Source: Talinum fruticosum (Eukaryota; Streptophyta; Magnoliopsida; Caryophyllales; Talinaceae). Taken from it: 64,000 nt of DNA. Each line of letters starts with the position of its first letter. The first letter of the stretch is position 1. Location of the stretch: contig JAITYX010000028.1 of NCBI GenBank assembly GCA_021018815.1, positions 2,807,001 through 2,871,000 on the forward strand, in the 5' to 3' direction. The notes below the pieces were generated by a model. The model saw only the letters and a list, made by a program, of their open reading frames with translations, did not search any database and was not told the DNA's origin. This document shows positions 20,138 to 31,158 of this stretch, piece by piece. The position numbers and the translations under genes are program-made.

Positions 20138-21668
20138 TGAAGACTCGAGACACTGCTCTATATCTTTCCGAGTCATGCAAAAGGAATCGGGTATAACGAT
20201 GTCATTCATATAGTGTTTTGATTCCAAGGCATTCTCTGTGTCTTAGAAACTTTACTTGAGTGAAATAGTATCTTTTCTATGCGATTTGGTCTTCACTTAT
20301 CTCTTTAATCGCTTTTCGAGTTAGCGACTCGGAAAACTTGTTCTTTATTACGAGTCCACTCTCACTCAGAATCGACTTGTGATTATCTACTCTATTGTTT
20401 GCAAAGTCGGCATTCGTAGTTCTTTTCGTGCTTAGTCTACATCAAGTATTTCCCACTCGATATTCGTTATGGAACTTGATTCTTTACCTAAGACTAAGTC
20501 ATATGGAATTCCGAGTATCATGGATATTAGACTCGAGAAAATTCCATTTCTCTTCGACTCGGATAATCAATTACGTAATTTTCATAATTATTCTATTATC
20601 CGTGTCTAACCTTGGACCAAAGTATTTTATACTTTGAGAACCAGAAGGTGTTTTACTTTTGTAGGTTATTCAATCGAGGATATCTTTTCAAACTACAAAA
20701 GTAGCCGGCTTCGAACGTCAAATCACTAGCGAGATATGGCTTTTCACCTTCCCTGCTCTAGTCCCGAGAAGATTGTGTCGGAAGGCATGCGCTTCCATAT
20801 CCGGAAAAGCTGGAACGCCAAGCCTAACGGTGGTTTCCACCTCATTTTTAAGACACAACCGATGGTTTTGGGACTTCCAAGAGAGTTAAACCGTTGTCCA
20901 ACGTCCATATTTCAACGGATACTTTCGAGTGACTCGAAAGCCCTTATCAACGGCCACGAGAGGACTCTTGGTCAGCGAGATGAGGATAACGGCTACTCTG
21001 TTGGGTTATCTATAAATAGAAGCCACTTCACAAGACTTGAAGGTTGCCGAACATATTGTCAATACTCCAACTTGAACAAAGTTATTGTATTTACTTTCAA
21101 TCTTCAACTTACAACTCCCACTCTGTAATTCATTACTTTACGAGTTGTAAGGTCTTGTACTCGATTACAAACATTTCTTACATTCTTTGTAAGGTCCCTT
21201 GACTAAGCTGTAAGGGTTAACTCGGCTTAGTTGTCCCTAGCTATAAGGGTTATCTCAGCTAGGAAGTACTAGATCGAGATAAGGGAATTTCGAGTCTAGG
21301 AAAACTTGTATAGAGTTGTCTAAGGGAGCAACTCGGGTTACGTCAAGTTCACGGTATTTTGTGGACTCAAAATAGTGGATTTGACTTCGTGTCCGGATTG
21401 ACACGGGCCGTGGTTTTCTGCCCCGGGAGGGTTTCCACGTAAATTCTTTGTGTTCTATTTCTGAGTTCATTCTAGACTCACACAGACCTGCTGAACGTGT
21501 TTACTACGATTCATTACATTCCGAGTCCAATATTTTCGACCCCTTGCTTAGACTCGGAATCTGTCTTTGACTCTTCTCTGTCAAAAGGTGTGTGCTTTCG
21601 CAAAGAATTTTTCATCACCCTATTCACCCCCTCTAGGGTGACTCGAGACTCTCCCGAGCAAACCTTCA
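20138..21668 (+). repeat. 3' LTR of SIRE-1
   Basis: 1531 bp, TGAAGACTCG...GCAAACCTTCA, with a TATA box at 21010-21019. It is directly followed by the target duplication TTTAT. Confidence 0.92.
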
Positions 21669-21673
21669 TTTAT
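21669..21673. repeat. target site duplication of SIRE-1 (right)
   Basis: TTTAT, identical to 8719-8723. Confidence 0.9.
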
Positions 21674-23434
21674 TTTATTTTAGAAATTATTTTAAGAAGT
21701 TTCTGGATATTATTTCTTAACCAAACAAAATCAAGAAATTAGGGTTTAAAATCTGCCGTAAGGCTTTAAGGCCAAACTGGTGTGAAAACAGTAGTTTTTA
21801 CCTAAGCCGCAACCACCGAGTACTCGGTGCTAGCCGAAGCTAACACCTAGCGGTCGGGGCCGCCGGCCGAGGCCACAACCGAGGAAATCAGCCTCGGTCT
21901 TTGACCTGCCAAGAAAATCCATAATTCATTTTTTTTATTCTTTTAGTCAAAAATAGTCGAGATGCAACATTGAAGAATTAAAGTAAAAATAGGAGTCGCG
22001 GGCAAGTTTTTAGGAAAGAAAACTAACAAAACCAAAAATAAAGTTTACTTTTCCAGTCATAGTATGGGAGAAACTAAGACTTAAAAAGATTAAAAATGAC
22101 TCCATCGGTCTTATAATCGAGAATCGGATTCGAGGATGAGGGTACGAAACGTAAGGACAAGACCTTCCGTTACGCTCGTCAAACGACGACCATTACTAGT
22201 TTGAGTAGTGAATTTATATAACGAATCTAACACAAGCAAGCAAGCAACATGAAGTAAAATTATAAGCAACCAAACATGAAAAAGAAAGTGATAAATAGCA
22301 AGTAAGAAAAACCAATAAACGAAAGCAAAAGAAAAGAAAGCGAAGAAACTAAAAATTACATCGAGTGCGACGGAACTTAATGCAATACAATTCTTTCTCC
22401 ACAATACGAAAAATAATAAAGCATAATACATAAGTGATCCGAAGATCATTTTGGTGCTTTAGGTTGTCCCACTGCTGATATGGATCTCGAATCTTGATGT
22501 GTTGATGCCACGAGTGGTCAATTACACGGGCTTTCGTGACTTTTTGAGTGTAGGTAGGTAATACAATGTGCGACGGATGGTGTTTTTCGAGGTTTAGATG
22601 TAGTTAGAATAGGGTGTAGAATAAGAATAGGCTGAAAAGAGACCAAGAGATCACAATACAAAGAGGAGTATTCGGTAGCTCTTAATCTTGTTTCAACAGC
22701 GTGACATTAACGGATGAGCCATTGTGAAGCCGAGAGCCTAAGCTCTCTATTTATAGGGAGGCGAGTAGGTCACAAATGACCTCGGGTTACTCTCGACCAA
22801 CAGTTTAGAAAAAGCTGTAAAATTAGGCAAAGATAATCAGAAGATTGAACCGGACAAAATAAGATAAAATTAATCAATCCGGTGTAGGGGTGCCGGCCAC
22901 CCAAGAATAATCTAGGCTTTCATGCCCTCTCCATTCTACAACAGGAAACTTAGGAAAAATGTGTTGTTTCGAGTGAAAAATCATGGTCGGGGCGGCGAGT
23001 CATGTGTAGGCATTTTGAGGGGAGTGAGCTCCTTGTCTCGAGCGAAGCTGTCTTGGAGCAAAACGCAACACTTTAATGCTTGTGATCATGAACTGTAGCA
23101 CTTAATGTTGCTTCGCGGTCTTTAGCTTCGTGTCCGGTTGGACAAAGGTGAAACGCAGAATTTTAGCCTGGAATTTCCCGTATACAACAACGTACTTTTG
23201 TTGACTCTAGAGGCTTGGCCTGAGCTTGGATTGTCCGAAAGAAAAGGGAATTTTGGATTGACATAAGGCAAGAGATTATTTATTTGGTGTTGGGGCTTCT
23301 TTGTGGTTTACTTGCTTCCATCGCACGAATCGGACAACGGCCATGATCTAAATCCATAAACAAGACTCGGGATTTTTCATCGGGCCAACAAATAAATAAA
23401 ATAGAAAAGGGGATTATATTTTTAGGTGTCTAAA
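21674..23434 (-). repeat. minus-strand Tat LTR, proximal part
   Basis: The reverse complement begins tttagacacc at 23434 and continues 'atttgttggcccgatg', a TATA region near 22740 (minus strand ccctataaatagagag), and a block ending 'ccgatggagtca' (near 22100), all colinear with the Tat LTRs at 28510 and 54816. It is interrupted at its inner side by SIRE-1; the remainder is 8503-8718. Net length is about 1.9-2.0 kb. The short minus frame at 22111-22449 is LTR sequence. Confidence 0.8.
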
Positions 23435-23450
23435 GTTAGCCCTCACTTTG
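23435..23450 (-). other. polypurine tract of minus-strand Tat element
   Basis: The minus strand reads aaagtgagggctaac before the LTR start. The Tat copy at 54801 has aaagtgggggctaac. This position makes the minus-strand LTR the 3' LTR of its element. Confidence 0.65.
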
Positions 23451-23469
23451 ATCGAGTATGAAAGACAAA

Positions 23470-24330
23470 AGTCAAAGTAGACACCAAATGATACTTACAC
23501 AGTACTCGGCGTTGCTCCGAAATTTGATTGAATTAATGCATATGAAATTAGGTATATTTTGACCTAAACTCTTATACGGGGCCTCAACTTCACTAGCGAG
23601 TTTGAAGTCCGGGTTGCTCGATTCCTTAACTTGGCTTCTTAAAAACCTAAAGCTCGGATTGTTGTGCCTAAACTTGACCATGTAGTTAGTGTGAAGCTTG
23701 GCGGGGGCTTGAACTTGACTTGGGTAGTAAAGTTTGAAGTCCAACTAGTGGCCCAAACTTGACCACATCTTGGATCCGAAATTCGATCGGGTATCTTGAG
23801 CTTGGCTCGATCAATGTCCTGAAGCTCGGATGGGGGCCTAACCTTGACTGCGTACTTGGTCTAAAGCTTGGTTGGAACCATTTTGCACTAATAGTTTTGT
23901 GATGTTATAATCAAATGTAAATAGTTTCAAGTGTTACCTGCAAATGGTCTCGTAGCCAAATCATGTATTAAATTGTTTCGTTGACTAGACTAGAGGAGGT
24001 CCTGAAGTCTTAGCATTGTGTCCGAACCTTGACCGCTGTTGGGCCTAAAGTTCTATGCAGGGATGTCCGAAACTTGACCAAGGTTGGGCTTGAAGTTCGA
24101 TGCGGGGATGACGGAACCTTGACCATAGTCGAGTCTAAGACTCGACTAGGGACGTCCGAACCCTAACCGCTATTGGGTTTGAGACTCGATTGGAGTGTGA
24201 CTGAACTTTGACAACTATTAGGCATAAGACTCGGCCGAGTTATGTCCGGATCTTTACAACTTTTGGGCTCGAGACTTGACTTCTATCCACTTTTGTCATA
24301 ATAGGGATGGATGCTTATCTTTATGTAAAA
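23470..24330 (-). repeat. Tat 3'UTR imperfect tandem repeats
   Basis: Serial units of roughly 50-65 bases, each with 'ccgaa(c)cttgacc' and 'gaagctcgg/gactcga' phrases. The clearest run is at 24000-24290, where 'gaccgctgttgggcct', 'gaccaaggttgggctt', 'gaccatagtcgagtct' and 'aaccgctattgggttt' succeed one another. The same type of array precedes the Tat LTR at 54816. Tandem repeats just upstream of the 3' LTR are a known habit of Tat/Ogre elements. Confidence 0.7.
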
Positions 24331-25215
24331 CTTTTGGCCTAGACTTGGTCGTTAGATGACCTAAAGTCTAGGAAATCCTTGCTTGAAATATGATGTTCTC
24401 TAAGGTTATGTGCCTCATTCAAAATTTGGGTTTTAGTTTGTGTGCTAATAGCTTCTTTGTAAGGTAGACAATTTGTGTCTTCCCATAGTATTCTTGAAGT
24501 TATTGTATGACCTTTTCGATCATGAGCCCCCACATTCTTCATGGGTGCTTGTTTCTAGCTCTTCAAGAATATTGGAGACTAGCTTTGATTAGTTGATGGC
24601 ATGAAAAATACTCTTTGATGGTGACGGTGTCGGTCACCTTCCTAATGCTTGATATGCTTGATATGATGCTTGATGCTTGCTTGTTTGAATAATTCCTTGT
24701 AGGGTGCTTTTTTATTAATAATTTTTTTAAGAGTTTGACTCATGTAAAGAAGATGAATACAATATTCTATTCTGAAAATCAATGCATTCTTTTACTAAGA
24801 TGTTGTAAAGAGTTTAAAAAGACTAAGATAAAATTACACTTTAAGCCCCCACTCCCCGAGTAGTGCCTAAAGAAAAGTAATATACTCGAACAATGATGTA
24901 CTACTACTTGTCGTGAACCATGATCCTAACGGTTTAGTGCTTGGATGAAAATCGCATGTTTTCAGATTGACATCTACTCTTTTGGGCAGGGCAAAGTGGC
25001 TTTGATTTTAGGAATTAGAAATATGGTTCAACATTAGGTTTGGGGCTGGACCTCATAGGCTTGCTACGTATCCGATATAGCGAAAATAATGCCTTCGTTG
25101 TTTAAAATGGAATACCGATTTGGTTTTTTTTTTTAGAAAATAAGAAAAGTAAATAAACATAAAATGGATATGTAAAAGGGAAATGCACACTTTATTTGTA
25201 TCCTTGATGATTGAC
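24331..25215 (-). other. Tat internal sequence, unassigned
   Basis: No recognisable domain. A 67-codon minus frame at 24339-24542 has no known motif. The region includes a 'cccccactccccgag' patch near 24846-24860. It is bracketed by a Tat gag remnant and Tat 3'UTR repeats of the same orientation, so it is probably part of an internally deleted Tat element. Confidence 0.4.
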
Positions 25216-25468
25216 GGGCTCACTAAATGATTTTCTAGTCGGTTATGGATGCATGCTCCTTTTCTATAAGCATGAGCATCTCGGAGCATTTTGAAGTCCA
25301 TGAAGGGTAAGAACTTCGAGTGCTACTGATAGGCGAGGTTGTAAGTTCTTCATGATGAATCTAACTAGATCTTTCTCGGATGGTTAATTGGTTATGTGGG
25401 GATCCTTTGCCCTCCAATGAGTGAGGAAGTCGGTGAAGCTTTCATTGTCTCATGGCTTGATCAACCAA
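25216..25468 (-). pseudogene. gag: Tat gag fragment, minus strand
   Basis: The minus strand near 25440-25330 reads, in one frame, FTDFLTHWRAKDP and PSEKDLVRFIMKNLQPRLS, the conserved Tat gag core. The homologous parts of the plus-strand Tat gag are RWRAKATHMVDRP and KDQVRIIIKNLQP (40977-41060). It is cut at 25469 by CACTA copy 2. Protease, reverse transcriptase and integrase are missing between this and the 3'UTR repeats, so the element is internally deleted. Confidence 0.7.
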
Positions 25469-25760
25469 GACTACAGGAACCACTTTTAAAGACGGGCCTT
25501 TAATGACGGTTATCATTAAAAATTATTACAAAACATGATGCAGTGGCATTTTTGTAAAAAAGCGGTTATTAATATACATATGACGACGCTTCGATGAAAG
25601 AACCGTCGTCAAACATTAATTTGAAGCTTTTGATGACAGTTCTTACATTGAACCATCATCATAGATACATATATGATGACGGTTTAATGAAAGAATCATA
25701 GTCAAAAGCTGCAACTAAATGTTTGATGATGGTTCTTTAATTGAACTATTGTCATAGGTG
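25469..25760 (+). repeat. terminal and subterminal repeats of CACTA copy 2
   Basis: Motifs such as 'gatgacggttt', 'gaaccgtcgtc', 'gatgacagttct' and 'gaaccatcatc' alternate in both orientations. These are likely binding sites for the element's accessory protein. Confidence 0.65.
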
Positions 25761-26507
25761 GTTCTAAAAGGCAAAAACCCTCACAACCGCTTCACTTTCT
25801 TACTCTCACTTCACTCTCACTCGCCATTGAGGTTTTCGGTTGCTCTTCTCTCTCTTTTCTTTGCAAATTTTTGTGGTTTCCGGTGGTTTCATGCATGCCT
25901 CCCACTCTCTCTCTGGTTTCTGGTTGTGGATGCACCCGCCCACCCCCTCACTTACTCTCTTTACGATTTTTGGTTGTTCGTTGCACCTCCCACTCACTCT
26001 CGCCGCCCTCTCTCTCACTCTCGTCCGCCGGTATGTAACTTATATCTCCCTCTCTTATTTTGGAAATGAAATGTGTAAATGTCATGCTTTATGGTAATCA
26101 TTATGGGATTGAAACTTGGGGCTTGAATCTTGATATGTAACTCATAGCATTTATAGTATGCACGCTCTCGTTAGCATAATTAAACTTGACAAATACATTA
26201 TTGTACATGTTGAATGCTGTACATCGTCGAAAGTTATTGTAAAAGGCTAAGTATAAGTGAAAATGAGAGGAGAAAAACACAACACACAAAGAAATCGAAG
26301 AAAACGACAAAAATCGAGAAACCGAGTACTTGGGCAGCTAGCACGGGCCATGCAAGACAACACGGTCAGCCCATGTTGGCTGCTGCCCGATCCAACTTTT
26401 GTGTTTCCGTTCAAAAATTTTTGTATGTGCTTATTTATCAAGAGTTATATAATTGCTTGTAGTGTAAAACGGATTCTTCCAAAAGTAAAAAAAAATTAAG
26501 GGGCGAG

Positions 26508-26740
26508 CTATGATGAACAAGGAGAAGTTGGTGTGGAGTAGAGACGATCCAACTCCCCTTACACGGGTCAATTTTGATAGGCATGGAAATGCTTTAGTTG
26601 ATCATAACGCTCGCTTTATTAGCTATGTTGGTGCAGCGAACCTGCACATACATGAACATCAACTACAAAAAATGGGCTGACGTCCCCGAATCCATTAAGG
26701 ACAATTTTCGAACGTTATTCGAGTAAATGCATTACATCTC
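26508..26740 (+). pseudogene. tnp1-like core domain, CACTA copy 2
   Basis: ATG at 26511 leads into KLVWSRDDPTPLTRVNFDRH. After a frameshift near 26645 the frame reads YMNINYKKWADVPESIKDNF, which matches the plant transposase domain of the Ptta/En/Spm family, where a W-x-D-V-P-E/D motif is typical. Conserved order with copy 1 (6410-6640, minus strand). Ends at a stop or a splice site near 26727. The domain is thought to act in DNA binding, not catalysis. No DDE-type tnpD gene is visible in either copy. Confidence 0.65.
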
Positions 26741-27119
26741 AGCTTAGTATTATAACTTATTATAAATGGTTAATATATATGTACTAATGCATTTCGTTCT
26801 TGTGTTTCGAAAACGTTCATCTTGAACATTAATGAATTTGATATCCCCTCGGTGAAACACAAGGCCCTCATGTTGGCGACAAAAAGTTTAGAGACTTCAA
26901 ATCTCGCAGTGCCATGATATGGATTTCAAAATAAAGCAGATAAAGGAATAAGGTAGACCTTGGGAGCTCTTCAATTGTATCACCGAGGATGACTAGAGAG
27001 ATCATTCGAAGTATATGTCTCCTCTCCGGAATACATGGTAATTTATCATCATCATTTGTTATCTTTTTTCGATTTAAGTTTTATGCACTCGATATTTTCA
27101 TTGTCTTAATTACTTGCGC

Positions 27120-27400
27120 AGCGCTAGGTGAAGCTAACCGGAAGAAGAGCAATGTGTAATCATGTGATGTCCCCAGGGGATACGTGAAGTTTGAGGAGAG
27201 GTTGTATAAGCAAAACCTTAAACAACTTCAAACCACATCCGATGAAGGTTCCATCATAGATACTTCGCGAGTTCGCTATCAAAAGGGACGAGCTGTGGGT
27301 CAAAGGAAGAAAGAAGAAATGTGGAACCTTCATTATGACCGATGTAGAATCTATTGTGCAGCGACTCATGAATTTTTTACTACTTAATTTATTTACGAAG
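27120..27400 (+). pseudogene. middle exon of tnp1-like gene, CACTA copy 2
   Basis: The frame at 27184-27387 reads FEERLYKQNLKQLQTTSDEG and RYQKGRAVGQRKKEEMWNLH. It is lysine-rich and helical. An intron-like AT-rich stretch precedes it (27055-27115, ending ttgcgcag). Copy 1 has the same region at 5830-6060 on the minus strand. Function unknown beyond the family. Confidence 0.5.
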
Positions 27401-27459
27401 TTATAGGTTTTAATATTTATGAATTGTTAAAGGATAATATTTTGTTTTTCTTCTTACAG

Positions 27460-27900
27460 GAGTCTTTGTCACGGACATCGACTCCGAAGTTACTGACACC
27501 ACCATGAGGAGGCACAAGCTTGCTTTGGCCCTACAAAGATATGAGCATCCAAGTCATGTTTGAGCCATCGTTGGGAGCGTGGGGATAGTTGAGCACTTTG
27601 GGGCTAGGAAGAAATGCCCTGTCTTTGCCGGCCAAGCTCATGTGGAGGCCCAAATGGCCTAAATGAAGGCCGAAGTGGAGTCCGAAATGTCCGAAACGTT
27701 GGTTGCACAGACTGGAAGAGATAAGGGCACAAATATCAACAGAGATGCAGGCCTAGATGCGAGGACTAGATGAGGGCGTATTTTACAAACATGGGTATGC
27801 TGGTACCTAGCCATTTACATCCATTCTCACCCCATACACCGACAAGCGCGAACGCGAGCTCACCCCTCGACCAATTTGAAGTTCCAGGCGGAGGTAATTC
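27460..27900 (+). pseudogene. C-terminal segment of tnp1-like gene, CACTA copy 2
   Basis: Follows an intron-like acceptor (ttcttacag at about 27452-27460). Frames are broken, but the order 'gaggcccaaatggcc', 'gaagtggagtccgaaatg' and 'accgacaagcgcgaacg' mirrors the methionine-rich tail in copy 1 (5410-5760). Confidence 0.45.
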
Positions 27901-28385
27901 AGGTTTTGCAACCTAATTATATTTACATGGATGTTTATATTTTGACTAATAGGTGTATAATCTTGTTGATTAATTACTTATACTATGTTTTTCTTTGTTT
28001 CGAATAAGTGTTGTTACTTACATCCATGTTTATATTTTGACTAATTAGTGTATAATCTTGTTGAATTAATGGTGTATATTCTGTGGTTGTTTTGGAACGT
28101 CCATGTGTGCTCGTTAAGTAATTACTTATCTAGTATGTTTTTGTTGTTGTTTCATATGAGGGCCGTTATCCCAGGAAAATGTATACTTTTAAGGGAAACT
28201 CGTCCGTTTATTTTCGGGATTTTTAGGTTGTACTTTTGTATCAAAGGTTATCCCATGATTGTATGTTATGCTTTTTCTTTTACAGCCAGCGAATTGCAAG
28301 TTAGCTTATCAGCATTCCCCTAGAGTACGTTGTTGCATTGGGTGTTGTTTTCCCATGGAGGTCAAATACCTAGGAAAATGGACGG
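27900..28385 (+). other. 3' non-coding part of CACTA copy 2
   Basis: Contains an internal duplication: 'tttatattttgactaat' followed by 'gtgtataatcttgttga' occurs at about 27938-27975 and again at 28029-28065. Copy 1 has the block once (minus strand, near 5345-5375). No gene is supported; the 91-codon frame at 28048-28323 is not conserved in copy 1. Confidence 0.45.
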
Positions 28386-28387
28386 CC

Positions 28388-28509
28388 ATGTTATTAGAAT
28401 TTTAACTCAAATACGTCCCACAAAAGGTAATTAAGGGGAGAGTAGTCTCGGAATTCCTAGTTTATCTAACGATGGCTAAAGAAAACCCGAACACTTCGAT
28501 TTTCCAAAC
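28388..28509 (+). pseudogene. pol: Tat RNase H N-terminal fragment
   Basis: Reads LKYVPQKVIKGRVVSEFLVY, closely matching LKYVPQKAIKRWVVSEFLAD at 1530-1590. It joins directly to the start of a Tat LTR at 28510, so the rest of pol and the 3'UTR have been deleted between them. Confidence 0.75.
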
Positions 28510-29128
28510 TATAGACACCTAAAACACGTCACCCTTATCTCTTTTATTTACGTATTTTATTTTGTTGGCCCGGTGATGAAATCCCAATCCTGTTTGTGGA
28601 TTTGGATCATAGTCGGTATCTTCATCGGCGTGAGGGAAACTAATAAACCACAAAAAACCCATTAGCACCAAAAAGTAAATCTTTCTACCTTGGGTCAGTC
28701 CAAAAATCCTTTTCATCGGATGGTCCAAGCCCGGGTCAAAGCTCCGGAGTCAACATATGGCCAACACCATGTATAAGCCCTTGCTGCACTCAAAATGTCG
28801 CGTTTCATCACCACCGTCCAACCCGAGACACGGAACTAAACTCATCCACAAATGCTGCGTTTTGCTCCAAAACGTCCAATTGAGACATGGAGCTTATTTT
28901 CTCAAAACAACGTCACTTATGGTGGCACCGCATTTATGGGGAACACGAAGGGAAGCTAGGGACCGTACGACGTCATTTGTGTGGGGTGCCGGGCACCACG
29001 GCACGATTCCCTAGATCGGGTCCAAGCCTAATTTGATATGGTTTTTGTGATTTTCTCAACCGATTTTTTGCTCATTTCAGGTAGGCTACATAAGCTGAAA
29101 GCCTTGGTCATTTGTGACGCAATCATTT

Positions 29129-29141
29129 CCTATAAATATAG
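29129..29141 (+). promoter_or_regulatory. TATA box of Tat LTR copy A
   Basis: ttcctataaatat, at the same LTR position as in the other copies. Confidence 0.55.
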
Positions 29142-29533
29142 AGCTTAGGCTCCCATATGGGAGATGGCTTTTTCCTATGTGTTATGCTACTGAAGTTTGA
29201 TTAAGAGCTATTGAATATTCACTTATTCCGATCTCTTTGTCTCCTAGATTACAAACAACATTTAAACCCTAATATTCCATTAGTCACACACATCTTCTTA
29301 TTTACCTTCACAAAAACTCATAAAAAGCCTCATCTAGTCACTACCGTCAAGCTTTAAGATCAAGTTTCGAGCGGATCAGTAGGTGGGACAAGCCGAGGGC
29401 GCCAAATCGGCTTTCAAATTATGGTTTACTTTTAATTTTGTTCTTTATTCTTTTTCAGTATTGTGGAGAAAAGAGTAATTGCATTAAATTTCTCCCCGCC
29501 CAATGTAATTCTTTTTATTTTCATTTTCGTTTC

Positions 29534-31158
29534 TAAAGACTCAGGTATAACTCTCTATCTTTCTATAGTTTTGATTTCAAGTCATTCTAAGAATTTAAGA
29601 AGTTCATCTTTAAGTTTTCAGTTATGTCCGACCCACTCGGAACCCATCTATTTAGTATAATGCATTTAATTGTGATTCGACTATCTCGAGCACTATTGAG
29701 AACAATGGCATAAGTAAATAATTTCACGAACACTTGATATTCCGTGTACTAACTTAGTGTTCAAACTGAAAATTAATTACAACGTTAATTCTCTTTTCCA
29801 AGTCAGTTTATTGAATGAAATTATTTACTTGATCAAGTTTATGCATTCTGATTATTCATTCTTATTACTTGATCATTTAAAGGATGGACTTAGAAAATTC
29901 CGTTTACTTAGGGTGAAGATAAGTAAGTATTTAATTACTTTGAATTAATTATTATCTTTACCTAATCTTAGACCAAAGTATTTTTATACTTTAAGTACCA
30001 CCTTGATTTGCTTTTATAGGTTGGTTAAATTATTTTAATCTTATTTTGAAAAGCAAAATCAACCGGTTTCTAGCCGTTAAACACCTGCAGTACGGAAAAG
30101 CAACATTTCTTGACAAGGCTCATACACCGTGTTAGGGTTGTTTGTTTCCAAATCCGATAAACTTCAACTTTGAGTCTAACAGTTGTTTCCACCCTAAATT
30201 TTAGTTTTTTACTTTGAGTACCACCTTGATTTGCTTTGTTAGGTTGATTAAAGTATTTTAATCTTATTTTGAAATGCAAAATCAACTGGTTTCTAGCCAT
30301 TAAACAACTGGCGATAGAAAAGCAACATTTCTTAACAAGGCTCGTACACCATGTTAGGATTGTTTGTTTTCAAATCCGATAAACTTCAACTTTGAGCCTA
30401 ACGGTTGTTTCCACCCTAAATTTTAGTCACAACGAGTGGGATGGACCACTTTTCGAGCTAAGCACTACTCGCACAACATTCACATTGCAACATATCCTTT
30501 TATGATCGACTCACACTAGTTGTTACAATGGCTATTAAAGCTCACTGGTCCATAACAAGCCTCAACGGCTACTCCGCCCTGCTGCATATAAATAGAAGTC
30601 TCTCTACAAGACTAGAAGATTGCTGCTGAACACATTAGAAAACACTTACTCGTGCTTATTTACTCAATCTTCGACTTACAACTTCAATTATTAAATTTCT
30701 ACTTTTTGAGTTGTAAAGAGAAAGTCTTGTAATTATTTCTACATTTTCAATTCTATGTTAAGTCCCTTGACTGAGATGTAAGGGTTAACTCAACTTAATA
30801 GTACTAGATATAAAGGTTACCTCAATTAGGAGGTAGTAGATCAGATAAAGGAATTTATAAGTCTAGGAAAAACTAATAAGTGAATTGTGTAAGAGAGAAA
30901 TTCTATAAAGAGTCGAGTCCTTGTATTTTGTGGATTTAAAATAGTGGATTTCACTTGGTGCTTGGACTAGCACTATCCATAATTTTTGCCCCGGGAGCAT
31001 TTCCACGTATTTATGTGTTTTACTTTTTTCGAGTTCGTTCTAGACTCGGAATTATTTTCTAAGTGTTTGCTTGGGCAGAATTCTTTATTAATTCACAAAA
31101 ATCTTCCATCACCTAAGCCCCTCTAGGGTAACTTAACCTCTCTAAGAGCAAACCTTCA
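29534..31158 (+). mobile_element. SIRE-family solo LTR (variant) in Tat LTR
   Basis: Starts taaagactcaggtataac (TGAAGAC with G to A) and ends gcaaaccttca. The flanks gtttc (29529-29533) and gcttc (31159-31163) are a 5-bp target duplication with one transition. It has a TATA region at 30586 and the LTR blocks 'gccccgggagcatttcc' and 'cctctagggtaactt'. It is more divergent than the other SIRE LTRs and contains an internal duplication (29986-30425). The minus frame at 30070-30300 is not a gene. Confidence 0.82.
29986..30425 (+). repeat. internal tandem duplication in SIRE solo LTR
   Basis: The block from 'taccaccttgatttgctttt' (29995) to 'gtttccaccctaaatttta' is repeated from 30216 to about 30425, giving two units of roughly 215 bases. 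Other SIRE LTRs have it once. Confidence 0.7.

Larger units (their letters stand above)
8724..21668 (+). mobile_element. full-length SIRE/Maximus-type copia retrotransposon (SIRE-1)
   Basis: Bounded by two LTRs of 1531 bp each, with TGAAG...CTTCA termini and an exact TTTAT target duplication. The order is 5' LTR, initiator tRNA-Met type primer site, gag with CCHC knuckle, protease, integrase, reverse transcriptase, RNase H, an env-like extra region, polypurine tract and 3' LTR. Integrase before reverse transcriptase marks Ty1-copia. A long 3' coding region after pol marks the SIRE lineage. An Athila solo LTR (15489-17672) was inserted later between pol and the env-like region. Many frameshifts break the genes, but a large share occur at CTG/CAG positions and may be consensus errors. 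Confidence 0.92.
25469..28385 (+). mobile_element. CACTA (En/Spm) transposon, copy 2, plus strand
   Basis: The left end reads gactacaggaaccac, a one-base variant of the cactac-type terminus, followed by subterminal repeats (25500-25760) with gacgg/ccgtc alternation. The interior is colinear with CACTA copy 1 in opposite orientation: leader, tnp1-like core domain, middle segment and coiled-coil-like tail. The right terminus (expected to end in gtagtg) was not found before Tat sequence begins at about 28388, so the right end is truncated. It interrupts Tat gag on its left. Confidence 0.72.

Noticed and set aside
22111..22449. 112-codon hydrophobic minus-strand frame
   Set aside because: It is inside a minus-strand Tat LTR and is not open in the other two Tat LTRs. 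Composition effect.
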